Positions 16,071-23,984 of a stretch of DNA of 64,000 nucleotides are shown one piece after another. The translations under genes and the position numbers were made by a program. Each line of letters opens with the position of its first letter. The stretch's first letter is position 1. The notes beneath the pieces are model-generated. The model did no database searches, was not told the DNA's origin, and saw only the letters and a list, made by a program, of their open reading frames with translations. Origin of the DNA: Bacillota bacterium (lineage in GTDB: Bacteria > Bacillota > Clostridia > Oscillospirales > Oscillospiraceae); contig JAETOJ010000006.1 in the NCBI GenBank assembly GCA_021768085.1, positions 61,190 to 125,189 on the forward strand. The letters are read 5' to 3'.

Positions 16071-17251
16071 TGCAATACTCCGGATCTCAAATTCCTCAAA
16101 AACCGCTCCAGGCGGCTGAGCGCCTCTGCCAGGTCGTGCATGGAGGCGGCGTAGGTGGCCCGGACGTAGCCCTCCCCGCCGGGGCCGAAAGCGGAGCCGG
16201 GGATCACCGCCACCTTCTCCGCCGCCAGGAACCGGTCGCAGAACGCCTCGCTGGAAAGGCCGGTGGACTGGATACAGGGGAAGGTGTAGAACGCGCCCAG
16301 GGGCTCGAAGCAAGAAAGCCCCAGCTTGCGGAAGCCGTCCACCAGGAAGCGGCGGCGGCCGTCGTACTCGTCCCGCATGGCCTCGATGTCCTCGTCCCCG
16401 TGATCCAGGGCCTCGATGGCGGCGTACTGGCTGGTGGTGGGGGCGGACATGATGCCGTACTGATGGAGCTTGGTCATGGCGGAGATCAGAGGCTTGGGCC
16501 CGCACACGTAGCCCAGCCGCCAGCCCGTCATGGAGTACGCCTTGGAGAAGCCGTTTACCACCACGGTGCGCTCCACCATATCCGGCAGGTTGGCCATGGA
16601 CACGTGCCGTCCGCCGTAGGTGAGCTCGGCGTAAATCTCGTCGGAGATCACCATGATATCGGTGCCCCGGAGCACGTCGGCCAGGGCCTCCAGATCGGCC
16701 CGGGCCATGACGCCGCCGGTGGGATTGCAGGGGAAGGGGAGCACCAGGGCCTTGGTTTTGGGCGTAATCGCGGCGCGCAGCTCGTCCGGGGTGAGGCGGA
16801 ACTGGTGCTCGGCCTTGGTCTCCACCAGCACGGGCACGCCGTGGGCCATGGACACCAGGGGGCCGTAGCACACGAAGGAAGGGGTGGGGATGATCACCTC
16901 GTCCCCCGGCTCCAGCAGGGCCCGGAAGGTGAGATCCAGGCCCTCGCTGCCCCCCACCGTCACCAGCACCTGGCCCACGGGGGCGTAGTTCAGGTCGAAG
17001 CGGCGCTTCAGATACCGGGAGATGGCGGCGCGCAGGTCGGACAGGCCTGCGTTGGGGGTGTACTTGGTGAAGCCCTTCTCCAGAGAGAAAATGCCCGCGT
17101 CCCGGATGTGCCAGGGGGTGGGGAAGTCGGGCTCCCCGATGCCCAGGGAGATGCCCCCCTCCATGCCCTGGAGGAGGTCAAAGTATTTTCGGATGCCGGA
17201 GGGCTGGATATCCTGCACCCTGCGGCACATGATCTTGCTGTAGTCGATCAT
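16067..17251 (-). CDS. Class I/II PLP-dependent aminotransferase
   Basis: Fold-type I aminotransferase of 394 residues, of the aspartate/aromatic aminotransferase superfamily. Landmarks: LGIGEPDFPTPWHI, YTPNAGLSDLRAAI, NPTGGVM, SDEIYAELTYG, and the PLP lysine in NGFSKAYSMTGWRLGY; the carboxylate-binding Arg is in VRATYAAS. Substrate cannot be set from sequence. It is preceded, with a 4-nt overlap, by an Lrp/AsnC regulator, a common pairing in Firmicutes, and followed by the acyltransferase. Confidence 0.92.
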   Translation of the reverse strand: MIDYSKIMCRRVQDIQPSGIRKYFDLLQGMEGGISLGIGEPDFPTPWHIRDAGIFSLEKGFTKYTPNAGLSDLRAAISRYLKRRFDLNYAPVGQVLVTVGGSEGLDLTFRALLEPGDEVIIPTPSFVCYGPLVSMAHGVPVLVETKAEHQFRLTPDELRAAITPKTKALVLPFPCNPTGGVMARADLEALADVLRGTDIMVISDEIYAELTYGGRHVSMANLPDMVERTVVVNGFSKAYSMTGWRLGYVCGPKPLISAMTKLHQYGIMSAPTTSQYAAIEALDHGDEDIEAMRDEYDGRRRFLVDGFRKLGLSCFEPLGAFYTFPCIQSTGLSSEAFCDRFLAAEKVAVIPGSAFGPGGEGYVRATYAASMHDLAEALSRLERFLRNLRSGVLQ

Positions 17252-17730
17252 TCAAACACGAACCTTTCCTCCTGAACCTCCTGCACGGGGAAGATCAGGT
17301 GCTTTTCCTTGTACTTCTTCAAAATGAAGTGGGTGGCGGTGCCGGTGACGCCGTCAATGGGGGCCAGCTTCTCCCCCACGAACTGGGCCACCTCCTTCAG
17401 GGTGCGGCCGGAGATGGTGACGATCATGTCATAGGCCCCGCCGGACATGAGGTAGAGGGACTCCACCTCGTCGTACTGGTAGATGCGCTGGGCCACCCGG
17501 TCGAAGCCCTCCCCCCGCTGGGGGGTGACCCCCACCTCGATGAGGGCGGTGACGGACTCCTGCTGGGTGCGATCCCAGTCGATGATGGTCTTATAGCCCA
17601 GGATCACCCGATCCTTTTTATACTGCTCCACTGCCGCCGCCACCTCCGCCTCGGTGGAGCCGGTCATGGCGGCCAGTTGGGCGTGGGTCAGGGTGGAATC
17701 GTTTTCTAAAAGATGCAGCAGGTCTTTCAT
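17248..17730 (-). CDS. Lrp/AsnC-family transcriptional regulator
   Basis: A 160-residue feast/famine regulator: N-terminal winged helix (HLLENDSTLTHAQLAAMTG to AVEQYKKDRVILGYKTI) and C-terminal ligand-binding RAM domain (ALIEVGVTP, LMSGGAYDMIVTISG). ATG 17730 has AGGAGG 7 nt upstream; an earlier ATG at 17787 is not supported. First gene of a five-gene operon with an aminotransferase, so it probably senses an amino acid and controls that operon. The divergent deacetylase gene starts 141 nt away. Confidence 0.92.
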   Translation of the reverse strand: MKDLLHLLENDSTLTHAQLAAMTGSTEAEVAAAVEQYKKDRVILGYKTIIDWDRTQQESVTALIEVGVTPQRGEGFDRVAQRIYQYDEVESLYLMSGGAYDMIVTISGRTLKEVAQFVGEKLAPIDGVTGTATHFILKKYKEKHLIFPVQEVQEERFVFE

Positions 17731-17871
17731 GGTTGTGCCTCCTAAAAAAACAACAAGAAAAAATGTGGGACAAAATAGGGATTCCATATATTATATACTC
17801 TGAGAAAGCAAATGGCAATCCCCCATTTCAAACGGGGATAAAATCTTAATGGGAACGCATACTATGACAAA

Positions 17872-18639
17872 TTGCGCAAAAAGGCGGTGGACGCATTGGC
17901 AAGGTATCGAAGGCTCCTGCGGGCGGGGGCGCTGGCGGCGCTGGGGCTGGCCCTGGCCCTCACCTGGCTGTGGTTTCCCGGCTGGTACCGGCGTGGCCGG
18001 ACGGCGCTGGGGCCGGCCCAGCTGCCCGCGGGGCCCTTCGCGGCCCTCACCTTTGACGACGGGCCCCGCGCCGGCACCACCGACCTGCTGCTGGACGGGC
18101 TGGCCCGCCGGGGGGTGCACGCCACCTTTTTCGTCATCGGGGAAAACGTGGAGGGCAACGAGGAGCTGCTGGTGCGCATGGAGCGGGAGGGCCACCAGAT
18201 CGGCCTGCACACCTTCCACCACAAGTCGCTGGCGGAGGTGAACGGACGGGACTTCTACGCCGAGGTGGACCGGCTCCGGGAGACCCTCCAGGGGCTGGTG
18301 GATCAGCGGGACTTCATGCTCCGCCCGCCCTACGGCATGATCACCCCCTCCAACCGGGCCCGGGCGGGGGCACCCATCATCCTGTGGTCGGTGGATCCGG
18401 AGGACTGGTCGGATCGGGACACCCAGCGGCAGACCGCGGTCATTTTAGACGCGGTGGAGGACGGCAGCATCATCCTGCTCCACGACATCTACCCCGCCAG
18501 CGTGGACACCGCCCTGACGGTGGTGGATGAGCTCATGGCTCAGGGGTACAAATTTGTGACGGTGGAGGAGCTGTTCGCCCTGCGGGGGGTGGAGCCGGAG
18601 GACGGGAAGGAGTACCGGAAGCTGCCGCCGCAGGGGTAG
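17872..18639 (+). CDS. Polysaccharide deacetylase family protein, membrane-anchored
   Basis: Carbohydrate esterase 4 (NodB) enzyme of ~255 residues that removes N-acetyl groups from peptidoglycan or a related glycan outside the cell. A basic N-terminus and one hydrophobic helix (GALAALGLALALTWLW) anchor it. Motifs: LTFDDGP (catalytic and metal Asp), HTFHHKS (metal His pair), RPPYG, WSVDPEDW and LLHDIY. The start is a TTG at 17872 or possibly the TTG at 17896, which has AAGGCGG 8 nt upstream; no ATG is in frame. Divergent from the Lrp operon. It stands as a single gene followed by a MITE-like repeat. Confidence 0.92.
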   Translation: MRKKAVDALARYRRLLRAGALAALGLALALTWLWFPGWYRRGRTALGPAQLPAGPFAALTFDDGPRAGTTDLLLDGLARRGVHATFFVIGENVEGNEELLVRMEREGHQIGLHTFHHKSLAEVNGRDFYAEVDRLRETLQGLVDQRDFMLRPPYGMITPSNRARAGAPIILWSVDPEDWSDRDTQRQTAVILDAVEDGSIILLHDIYPASVDTALTVVDELMAQGYKFVTVEELFALRGVEPEDGKEYRKLPPQG

Positions 18640-18664
18640 GGGGTGCGGAGCCAAACAGACGATT

Positions 18665-18764
18665 TGTAGGGCGGGACGACCCCGGCCCGCCGCAAACGAT
18701 TGAGGGTGCGCTCCGGTGAGGATACGCTCCGGAAAGGCGGCGCGCCGTGTCGTCGCGCCCTACA
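18665..18764. repeat. MITE-like inverted-repeat element with TGTAGGG ends (copy 2)
   Basis: A 100-bp element with 16-bp terminal inverted repeats differing at one position (TGTAGGGCGGGACGAC at 18665-18680; the complement of TGTAGGGCGCGACGAC at 18749-18764). The middle has GTGCGCTCCGGTGAGG/ATACGCTCCGGAAAGG, a short direct duplication. It lies in the gap between two convergent genes. Confidence 0.75.
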
Positions 18765-18789
18765 GGCAGATCTCGGCGTGAATACAGCA

Positions 18790-18817
18790 GAGCCCCCCGG
18801 CTTGCGCCGGGGGGCTC
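18790..18817. terminator. Strong GC hairpin between convergent genes
   Basis: GAGCCCCCCGGC and its exact complement form a 12-bp stem with a TTGC loop. It lies between the deacetylase (plus) and the CD1247-family gene (minus) and could end transcription from either side, although neither flank has a long U-run. Confidence 0.6.
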
Positions 18818-18826
18818 TCGGTTTCC

Positions 18827-19255
18827 TTATTCGTCGTCGTTCAGGCCGTCCGCCTCGTCCTCGAAGGACAGGGCGAACTTGCCGCCGCAGGCGGGGCAGT
18901 CCACCACACCCGCGGCCAGGGCCTCGTCGTCTACCATTAGCTCCTCGCCGCAGCTGGGGCAGGGGATTTCAAAGAAGTCCTCGTCCAGCTCGTCGTCCTC
19001 AAGGCCGTCGAAGCCGTCGTCCTCCTCCTCGTCGTCGAACACCGCGTCCTCCAGATCCGCCACGGTGTCGCTCAGGGCGTCCAGCTCCGCGTCGAACTCG
19101 TCCATGGAGGCGTCCATGCCGTCCAGCTGCTGGCCCACTTCCTTCAGCACGTCCAGCACCTCGGACAGGATCCGGGCCTCGCCGGATTTCTCCCCGTCCA
19201 GGCCCAGGCCGTCGTACAGGCCCTGGATATAGGCTACCTTTTCAGAGATCGTCAT
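18827..19255 (-). CDS. CD1247-family acidic protein with zinc ribbon
   Basis: A 142-residue acidic protein. The N-terminus [20 protein letters not shown] matches the CD1247 N-terminal domain of Clostridia; a predicted coiled or helical segment follows, then a run of Asp/Glu, and a C-terminal zinc ribbon with CPSCGEEL and CPACGGKF. The start overlaps the efp stop (TAATG), with AAGGTG upstream. In Clostridioides the homologue is also beside efp. Function unknown; a translation-related role is inferred only from this conserved linkage. Confidence 0.88.
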   Translation of the reverse strand: MTISEKVAYIQGLYDGLGLDGEKSGEARILSEVLDVLKEVGQQLDGMDASMDEFDAELDALSDTVADLEDAVFDDEEEDDGFDGLEDDELDEDFFEIPCPSCGEELMVDDEALAAGVVDCPACGGKFALSFEDEADGLNDDE

Positions 19256-19821
19256 TACTTGCACCTTTCCAGATACTCGCCGGTACGGGTGTCGATGCGG
19301 ATCTTGTCGCCGGGGTTAATGAACAGGGGCACCTTGATCTCCGCACCCGTCTCCAGGGTGGCGGGCTTGGTGACGTTGGTGGCGGTGTCGCCCTTCACGC
19401 CGGGGTCGGATTCGGTGACCACCAGCTCCACGAAGTTGGGAGGCTCCACGCCGAACACGCTGCCCTTGTAGGACATGACCTTGCAGGTCATATTCTCCAT
19501 GACGAACTTGAAGTTGTCGCCCAGCACGTCCTTGTTCACGGGCAGCATCTCATAGGTCTCCATGTCCATGAAGTAGTACAGGTCGCCGTCATTGTAGCTA
19601 TACTCCATGTCCTTGCGGTCTACGAAGGCCTGCTCGAACTTGGCGGTGGGGTTGAAGGAGGTCTCGGTGACGGCGCCGGTGATGACGTTCTTCATCTTGG
19701 TGCGCACGAAGGCGGCGCCCTTGCCGGGCTTGACGTGCTGGAATTCCACCACCTGCATCACCTTGCCCTCCATCTCGAAGGTCACGCCGTTGCGGAAATC
19801 GCCTGCTGTGATCATTGCCAT
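19255..19821 (-). CDS. efp: Translation elongation factor P
   Basis: EF-P binds the ribosome between P and E sites and relieves stalling at polyproline stretches. 188 residues with the three beta-barrel domains: [20 protein letters not shown], then the modification-site loop [11 protein letters not shown] with the conserved Lys, then the OB-fold C-terminus ending [20 protein letters not shown]. The ATG has GGAGG 9 nt upstream. It follows the pepQ-like gene and is coupled to the CD1247-family gene, the usual clostridial order. No EpmA/EpmB-type modification gene is in the window. Confidence 0.97.
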   Translation of the reverse strand: MAMITAGDFRNGVTFEMEGKVMQVVEFQHVKPGKGAAFVRTKMKNVITGAVTETSFNPTAKFEQAFVDRKDMEYSYNDGDLYYFMDMETYEMLPVNKDVLGDNFKFVMENMTCKVMSYKGSVFGVEPPNFVELVVTESDPGVKGDTATNVTKPATLETGAEIKVPLFINPGDKIRIDTRTGEYLERCK

Positions 19822-19949
19822 TGGTATCGTCCTCCAATATCGAAAGTTTATTCATCCGAAGAATCAATCAAGATATTATACCCTATCTCTCTGCCGATTG
19901 CAAGAGGGTTTTGACGCGGCGTGGGGTGTGGGGGGGACTTCCGCGGGTC

Positions 19950-21014
19950 TTACAGGATAATGAGCTGCTTGGGGGAGTGGGTGATGTCGATGCAGCCGCC
20001 CTCAGTGAGCATGATCACGTCCTCGATGCGCACGCCGAACTTCCCGGGCAGGTAGATCCCCGGCTCAGCGGACAGCAGGGCCCCGGCGGGGATGGGCTTG
20101 TCGTTGCGGGTATGGAAGCCGGGATCCTCGTGGATCTCGATGCCCAGGGAATGGCCGAAGCCGTGGCCGAAGTAGTCCCCGTAGCCCGCGTCGGCGATGA
20201 CCTTGGCCCCTGCCTCGTGTACCTCCTTGCCGATGACCCCGGCATGGGCGGCGGCGATGCCCGCCAGCTGGGCCTTGAGCACGGTGTTGTAAACCAGTTC
20301 CATCTCCTCAGAGGGCTGGCCGATGGCCACGGTGCGGGTCATGTCGGAGCAGTACCCCCCCACCACGCAGCCGAAGTCCATGGTGACGAACTGGCCCTTC
20401 TGGATCACGGCGGGGCCGGGGATGGCGTGGGGCTTGGAGCCGTTGGGGCCGCAGGCCACGATGGGGTCGAAGGAGTTGCGCTCAGCCCCCTTTCGGGCCA
20501 TGATGTAGGTCAGCCGGGCCGCCACCTCGCTCTCGGTGAGGCCGGGCTTGAGGAAGTTCAGGATCTCCAGCAGGGCCTCGTCGGTGATGCGCTGGGCCTC
20601 CTTCATGGCGGCCAGCTCGTCCGCGTCCTTCACCTGGCGCAGGGTGGTGAGCAGCTCGGAGGCGGGGATAAACTCGGCCTCCACCTCCTTTGTCCAGTCG
20701 GTGTGGCTGGCCACGGACATATACCGCTCCTCGAAGCCCAGCTTGACAATGCCGTGCTCCTTCACCAGGCCGGCGATGAGCTTGCGGAAGCTGCCGCCGG
20801 AGGCCCAGTCCGCCACCTCCGCCCCGGCGATCTGCTGCTGGGCGGCCTCGATGTACCGGGAGTCGGTGTAGTACCAGGTCTTGCCCGGGGTGATGAGGGC
20901 CACGCCCTCCCCGTGGAAGCCCATGGCGTAGAATTCGCCGGGCTCGCTGGTGATGAGCATGGCGTCCAGGCCGCGATCCTTCAGCCTCGCGGCGATTTTT
21001 TCAAAATGGGTCAT
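19950..21014 (-). CDS. M24 family Xaa-Pro aminopeptidase/dipeptidase
   Basis: Metallopeptidase of 354 residues in the PepP/PepQ group, releasing N-terminal residues next to proline. A creatinase-like N-terminal domain (residues 1-125) precedes the pita-bread domain. Metal ligands: Asp in MDFGCVVGGYCSDMTR (both Asp), His in FGHGFGHSLG, Glu in HEDPGF and Glu in RIEDVIM. ATG 21014 is chosen because AAAGGAG lies 9 nt upstream and abuts the alternative ATG at 21023. Located between nfo and efp, as in many Clostridia. Confidence 0.93.
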   Translation of the reverse strand: MTHFEKIAARLKDRGLDAMLITSEPGEFYAMGFHGEGVALITPGKTWYYTDSRYIEAAQQQIAGAEVADWASGGSFRKLIAGLVKEHGIVKLGFEERYMSVASHTDWTKEVEAEFIPASELLTTLRQVKDADELAAMKEAQRITDEALLEILNFLKPGLTESEVAARLTYIMARKGAERNSFDPIVACGPNGSKPHAIPGPAVIQKGQFVTMDFGCVVGGYCSDMTRTVAIGQPSEEMELVYNTVLKAQLAGIAAAHAGVIGKEVHEAGAKVIADAGYGDYFGHGFGHSLGIEIHEDPGFHTRNDKPIPAGALLSAEPGIYLPGKFGVRIEDVIMLTEGGCIDITHSPKQLIIL

Positions 21015-21032
21015 GGGAAACATCTCCTTTAT

Positions 21033-21887
21033 TTAATTTGACAGGAATTCCTGATAGATCCGCTTCATCTCCAGCGCGTCCTCCGCCTGGGTGCCCGCGC
21101 TCTCGCAGATGAAGGTGGGGCTCCACCCCCGCGCTGCCACCGCCTGGGCCAGGGGCGTCCAGTCCGGGCCGTAGCCCCCGTCGTCGGCAAAGGTGCGGTG
21201 GCACTTCTCCCCGCCGTTGGGGGTAAACTCGATGTGGGAGAAGTGGCTGTGGAAGCGGCTGGCCCGCTCGGGGCCCAGTGCCTCCTCCATGCGGGTGAGC
21301 ATCCGCTCCATGGCCTCGGCCCCCTCGTCCGCCCCCAGCGAGCGGGCGTACAGGTGGCCGAAGTCCACGCAGGGAAGCAGGCGTTCGTCCAGCGTGCACA
21401 GCTCCAGCACCTCGTCCAGATCCCCCAGCTGGTTGATCTTCCCCATGGTCTCCGGGCAGAGGGTGAGGTGGCCGAAGCCCGCCCCGTCGCAGGCGGCGAT
21501 GACCTCCCGCAGGGAGTGCCGCGCGATGTCCAGCGCCTCCCGCCGGGTGCGGCCCATGAGGGCCCCGGAGTGGATCACCACCCGCTTGGCCCCCATCCAG
21601 TCCGCCACCAGGCAGGCCCCGGTGATGTAGCCGATGGTCTTTTTTAGGGCCTCCGGATCCGGATTGGCCAGGTTGATGAAGTAGGGCGCGTGGAGGGACA
21701 GGGCAATACCGTGCTCGGCCGCCGCCGCGCCCACCTTCCGGGCGGTGGCCTCCCCCACGTGGACGCCCTTGCCGCACTGGTACTCGTAGCAGTCCAGGCC
21801 GATCTCCCTCAGCCAGCGGGGGGCGTCCGCCGACGACTTGTAGGGGAAGTTTTCCGCGTTGCCTGCGGGGCCGAATTGGGCGCTCAC
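21033..21887 (-). CDS. Deoxyribonuclease IV / AP endonuclease family (TIM barrel)
   Basis: Xylose-isomerase-like TIM barrel of 284 residues belonging to the AP endonuclease 2 (Nfo) family, which cuts DNA 5' to abasic sites. Zinc-ligand positions can be followed: SLHAPYFINLANP, VIHSG, LCPETMGK, CVDFGHLYARS, FHSHFSHIEF and FICESAGTQ. The start is the GTG at 21887, overlapping the yqeG stop by 4 nt, with GGGGG 7 nt upstream. The N-terminus begins at AQFGPAGNAENF, slightly different from classical Nfo, so a related sugar-phosphate function cannot be excluded. Confidence 0.85.
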   Translation of the reverse strand: MSAQFGPAGNAENFPYKSSADAPRWLREIGLDCYEYQCGKGVHVGEATARKVGAAAAEHGIALSLHAPYFINLANPDPEALKKTIGYITGACLVADWMGAKRVVIHSGALMGRTRREALDIARHSLREVIAACDGAGFGHLTLCPETMGKINQLGDLDEVLELCTLDERLLPCVDFGHLYARSLGADEGAEAMERMLTRMEEALGPERASRFHSHFSHIEFTPNGGEKCHRTFADDGGYGPDWTPLAQAVAARGWSPTFICESAGTQAEDALEMKRIYQEFLSN

Positions 21888-22387
21888 AGCTTCGCCCCCT
21901 TTCCCGACAGCAGCCGGAAGGGCCACTCGGCGGCGTATCGCAGATACCGCCCCGGGTTGCCCGCCAAGCGGATGGGCTCCACCAGGATGGTGGACACCCC
22001 CGCCCGGTTTCCCCCCAGCACGTCGGTGAAGATCTGATCCCCCACAATGGCGGTCTGCTCACGGGTTACGCCCATTTGCTCCATGGCCTTGTAAAAGGAG
22101 GGGGTCTTGGGCTTCCCGGCGTGGCCGATGTAGGGCACGTCCAGCCCGTCGGCGAAGATCCGCGGGCGGCTCTCGTGCCGGTTGTTGGACAGGAGGAACA
22201 GCGTCACCCCATGGGCGGCCAGATCGTCCCGCCACGCCTTCAAGCGCTCATCCGGCAGGGGCACGCCGTAGGGGACGAGGGTATTGTCCAGATCCGCCAG
22301 CAGCAGCTTGATGCCCCGGCCCTCCAGCGCCGCGCCGGTGATCTGGTAAATGTCATGATAGGTATATCTGGCCCGGAACAATGTCAT
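21884..22387 (-). CDS. yqeG: YqeG-family HAD IIIA phosphatase
   Basis: A 167-residue HAD phosphatase of the YqeG/PGP-like group. Motif I is LLADLDNTLVPYG, motif II FLLSNNRHE, and motif III/IV GKPKTPSF...IVGDQIFTDVLGGNRAG. In Bacillus yqeG lies in the yqeGH-aroE operon; here it heads yqeG-nfo-pepQ. The related Gep4 phosphatase acts on phosphatidylglycerophosphate, so a lipid role is possible. Divergent from the 22581 gene across a 193-bp gap that carries hairpins. Confidence 0.9.
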   Translation of the reverse strand: MTLFRARYTYHDIYQITGAALEGRGIKLLLADLDNTLVPYGVPLPDERLKAWRDDLAAHGVTLFLLSNNRHESRPRIFADGLDVPYIGHAGKPKTPSFYKAMEQMGVTREQTAIVGDQIFTDVLGGNRAGVSTILVEPIRLAGNPGRYLRYAAEWPFRLLSGKGAKL

Positions 22388-22502
22388 GCCTCACCTTCTA
22401 TTCCGCCCGGGACGGGCATATGCTTTTGAGAACGACGCTTTGACGATAAAGCCTGACGCGGGGCCGCTTCGCGGCCTGTGCGGCGAACCGCCGCCGCGCA
22501 AG

Positions 22503-22530
22503 CTGAAAAGAGGCGGCGGCTTCTTTTCAG
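22503..22530. repeat. Hairpin in the divergent yqeG/22581 intergenic region
   Basis: CTGAAAAG at 22503-22510 pairs with CTTTTCAG at 22523-22530 around a GCGGCGGC loop. The wider stretch 22440-22548 repeats GCCTGACGC/GCTGCGTCA-like and CCGCCGCC blocks and has little unique sequence. No promoter consensus is clear. Confidence 0.4.
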
Positions 22531-22580
22531 GCTGCGTCAACTATAGCACGAAATTCTGCCGTTAGCAAGGGGGAACTCCC

Positions 22581-23348
22581 ATGAAAGAACTGTTATTGGC
22601 TCTGCCCGCCGGCCGGGAGAGCCGGGGCCGGGACTACGGCCTCACCCCCGCCCACATGGCCTACCGGATCGGGCCGGGGCCCCGGCTGCTGGGGGCCCGC
22701 CTGCCGCCGTCAGTGCGGGGCGGGCTGATGCAGATCGACTGCGCCGGCTTCGACGGGGCGGGGGATCCGGTGCCCTGCTGCCGCCAGATTCTGGGCGAGT
22801 GCCGCCGCCGGGGCTGCCGGGGGATCGTGTGCGACTTCGAGGGGCCGCCCTGCGGCTGCCTGGGGAAACTGGTGGAGATCCTGGATCGCAACTGCGCTGC
22901 CCAGGGCTGGGCCCTCTATGTGCCGGAGGGCTATATGACCGTCCCCCCCGCCCGGGCGCTGGTGCCCTCCGCCCTCACCCACGGCACTCTGGAGCGGCGG
23001 CTCCGGGAGGCCCTGGGGCGGTACGGCCCCGCCCGGACGGCCCTGGCGGTGGAGTGGGTGCGGGAGGACTTCCCCCTGCCCGCCTCCGGCCGGGGGGCGC
23101 CCCTGGCCCCGGACGCCCTGGAGGGGATGCTCCACCGGCTGGAGCCGGCGGTGTTCTTCGACCGGGGGCTGTGCGCCCACTACTTCACCTACATGGCGGG
23201 GGCCAAGGCCCACTTCGTGCTGTTCGACACCCCCCGCTCCATCCGGGAGAAGCTGTCCCTGGCGGATCGGCTGGGGGTAGGCACGGCGCTGCTGCCCCAG
23301 CCGGAGATCGAGGAGCACCTGGAGGAGATCTTCGGGCCCAATACGTGA
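22581..23348 (+). CDS. Hypothetical protein, possible TIM-barrel hydrolase-like fold
   Basis: I do not recognise this 255-residue protein. It starts MKELLLALPAGRESRGRDYG and has alternating predicted strands and helices: GIVCDFEGPP, LYVPEGYMTVPPARALVPS, ARTALAVEWVREDF, AVFFDRGLCAHYF and AHFVLFDTPRSIREKL. The DFEG and FFD turns with acidic residues at strand ends recall glycoside-hydrolase-18-like or spore-cortex barrel proteins, but no clear catalytic motif is seen. AAGGGGG precedes the ATG. It is a single gene closed by a strong terminator at 23350-23387. Confidence 0.75.
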   Translation: MKELLLALPAGRESRGRDYGLTPAHMAYRIGPGPRLLGARLPPSVRGGLMQIDCAGFDGAGDPVPCCRQILGECRRRGCRGIVCDFEGPPCGCLGKLVEILDRNCAAQGWALYVPEGYMTVPPARALVPSALTHGTLERRLREALGRYGPARTALAVEWVREDFPLPASGRGAPLAPDALEGMLHRLEPAVFFDRGLCAHYFTYMAGAKAHFVLFDTPRSIREKLSLADRLGVGTALLPQPEIEEHLEEIFGPNT

Positions 23349-23349
23349 A

Positions 23350-23387
23350 CATCCCGGCCCCGCAGTGCGGGGCCGGGATGTTTTTTT
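23350..23387 (+). terminator. Intrinsic terminator of the 22581 gene
   Basis: CATCCCGGCCCCGC and its complement form a 14-bp perfect stem with an AGT loop, followed by seven T on the plus strand. It overlaps the stop region of the convergent gene at 23386. Confidence 0.92.
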
Positions 23388-23832
23388 ATGCTTTCCCCGC
23401 GGTGCGGGTGAACTGCTCCACGTAGATCCGCTTGTAGATGTCCAGAAGTTGCTGGTTGGTGGTCTCCCGGCAGCGGACGATGTCTCCCAGAGCCACCGCC
23501 TTGGCCTGACCCATGAGATCCCCTGGCGAGCCCGCCTCGCCGCTCTCGCCTACCCCCATCTCGGCAAGCTGCTGGATGGTTGCGTGGAGATAGTCGGTGT
23601 CGCTCTGAATGGCGGCGATCTGCTGGAGCAGCCAGCTCAGGTCTACTTGATTCTCGTTCATGGTTGTGTCCTCCAAACTTGTATCTGGCGGGCACGCAAG
23701 GCATATCGTATCATCGGATAGGAAGCGTGCCCTGCCGTGTTTCACAAGACCTCTGGCCCGTCTGGGCCAGGTCGCTTCGTATACGTTGCCCCGTTCGTCT
23801 ACCACATGAATGTTTTTTTCGATGGGTGTCAT
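23386..23832 (-). CDS. Small protein with RRXRR-like N-terminal module
   Basis: A 148-residue protein. Residues ~8-48 read HVVDERGNVYEATWPRRARG and continue LVKHGRARF...TICLACPP, resembling in layout the RRXRR domain of IscB-type proteins (VxDxxGxP...PxRARxLLxxGxAxV...). No HNH or RuvC nuclease follows; the rest (from MNENQVDLSWLLQQ) is helical with no motif I recognise. The ATG at 23832 abuts its GGGGG, whereas an internal ATG at 23661 has GGAGG at an ideal 8 nt, so a short product of 91 residues may also be made. Divergent from niaR. Similar stand-alone proteins occur in related genomes, function unknown. Confidence 0.7.
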   Translation of the reverse strand: MTPIEKNIHVVDERGNVYEATWPRRARGLVKHGRARFLSDDTICLACPPDTSLEDTTMNENQVDLSWLLQQIAAIQSDTDYLHATIQQLAEMGVGESGEAGSPGDLMGQAKAVALGDIVRCRETTNQQLLDIYKRIYVEQFTRTAGKA

Positions 23833-23920
23833 CCCCCTGTCGTAAAATTCGCGGGTGTTTGGACGCCGTTTTTTGTGATGGGTGCCTACCCCTGTCCAGG
23901 CTTAGTGTATCATCTGGCCG

Positions 23921-23954
23921 GGTGTCTTGTCAAGGCCAACCGGCTGTGCTATAC
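23921..23954 (+). promoter_or_regulatory. Sigma-A promoter of niaR with overlapping NiaR-like half-site
   Basis: TTGTCA (23926-23931) and TATACT (23949-23954) are 17 nt apart. The sequence GGTGTCTTGTCA (23920-23931) overlaps the -35 box and matches the core of the palindrome at 25124-25159 (GGTGTCTTGACA) at 11 of 12 positions, suggesting autoregulation. Confidence 0.75.
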
Positions 23955-23984
23955 TGTCCCCAAACAGACAAAGGAGGGCCACCC

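Noticed and set aside
16071..16871. N-terminal extension of the acyltransferase frame
   Set aside because: The extension is the out-of-frame image of the aminotransferase gene; the true start at 16070 has a ribosome site and matches the family start.
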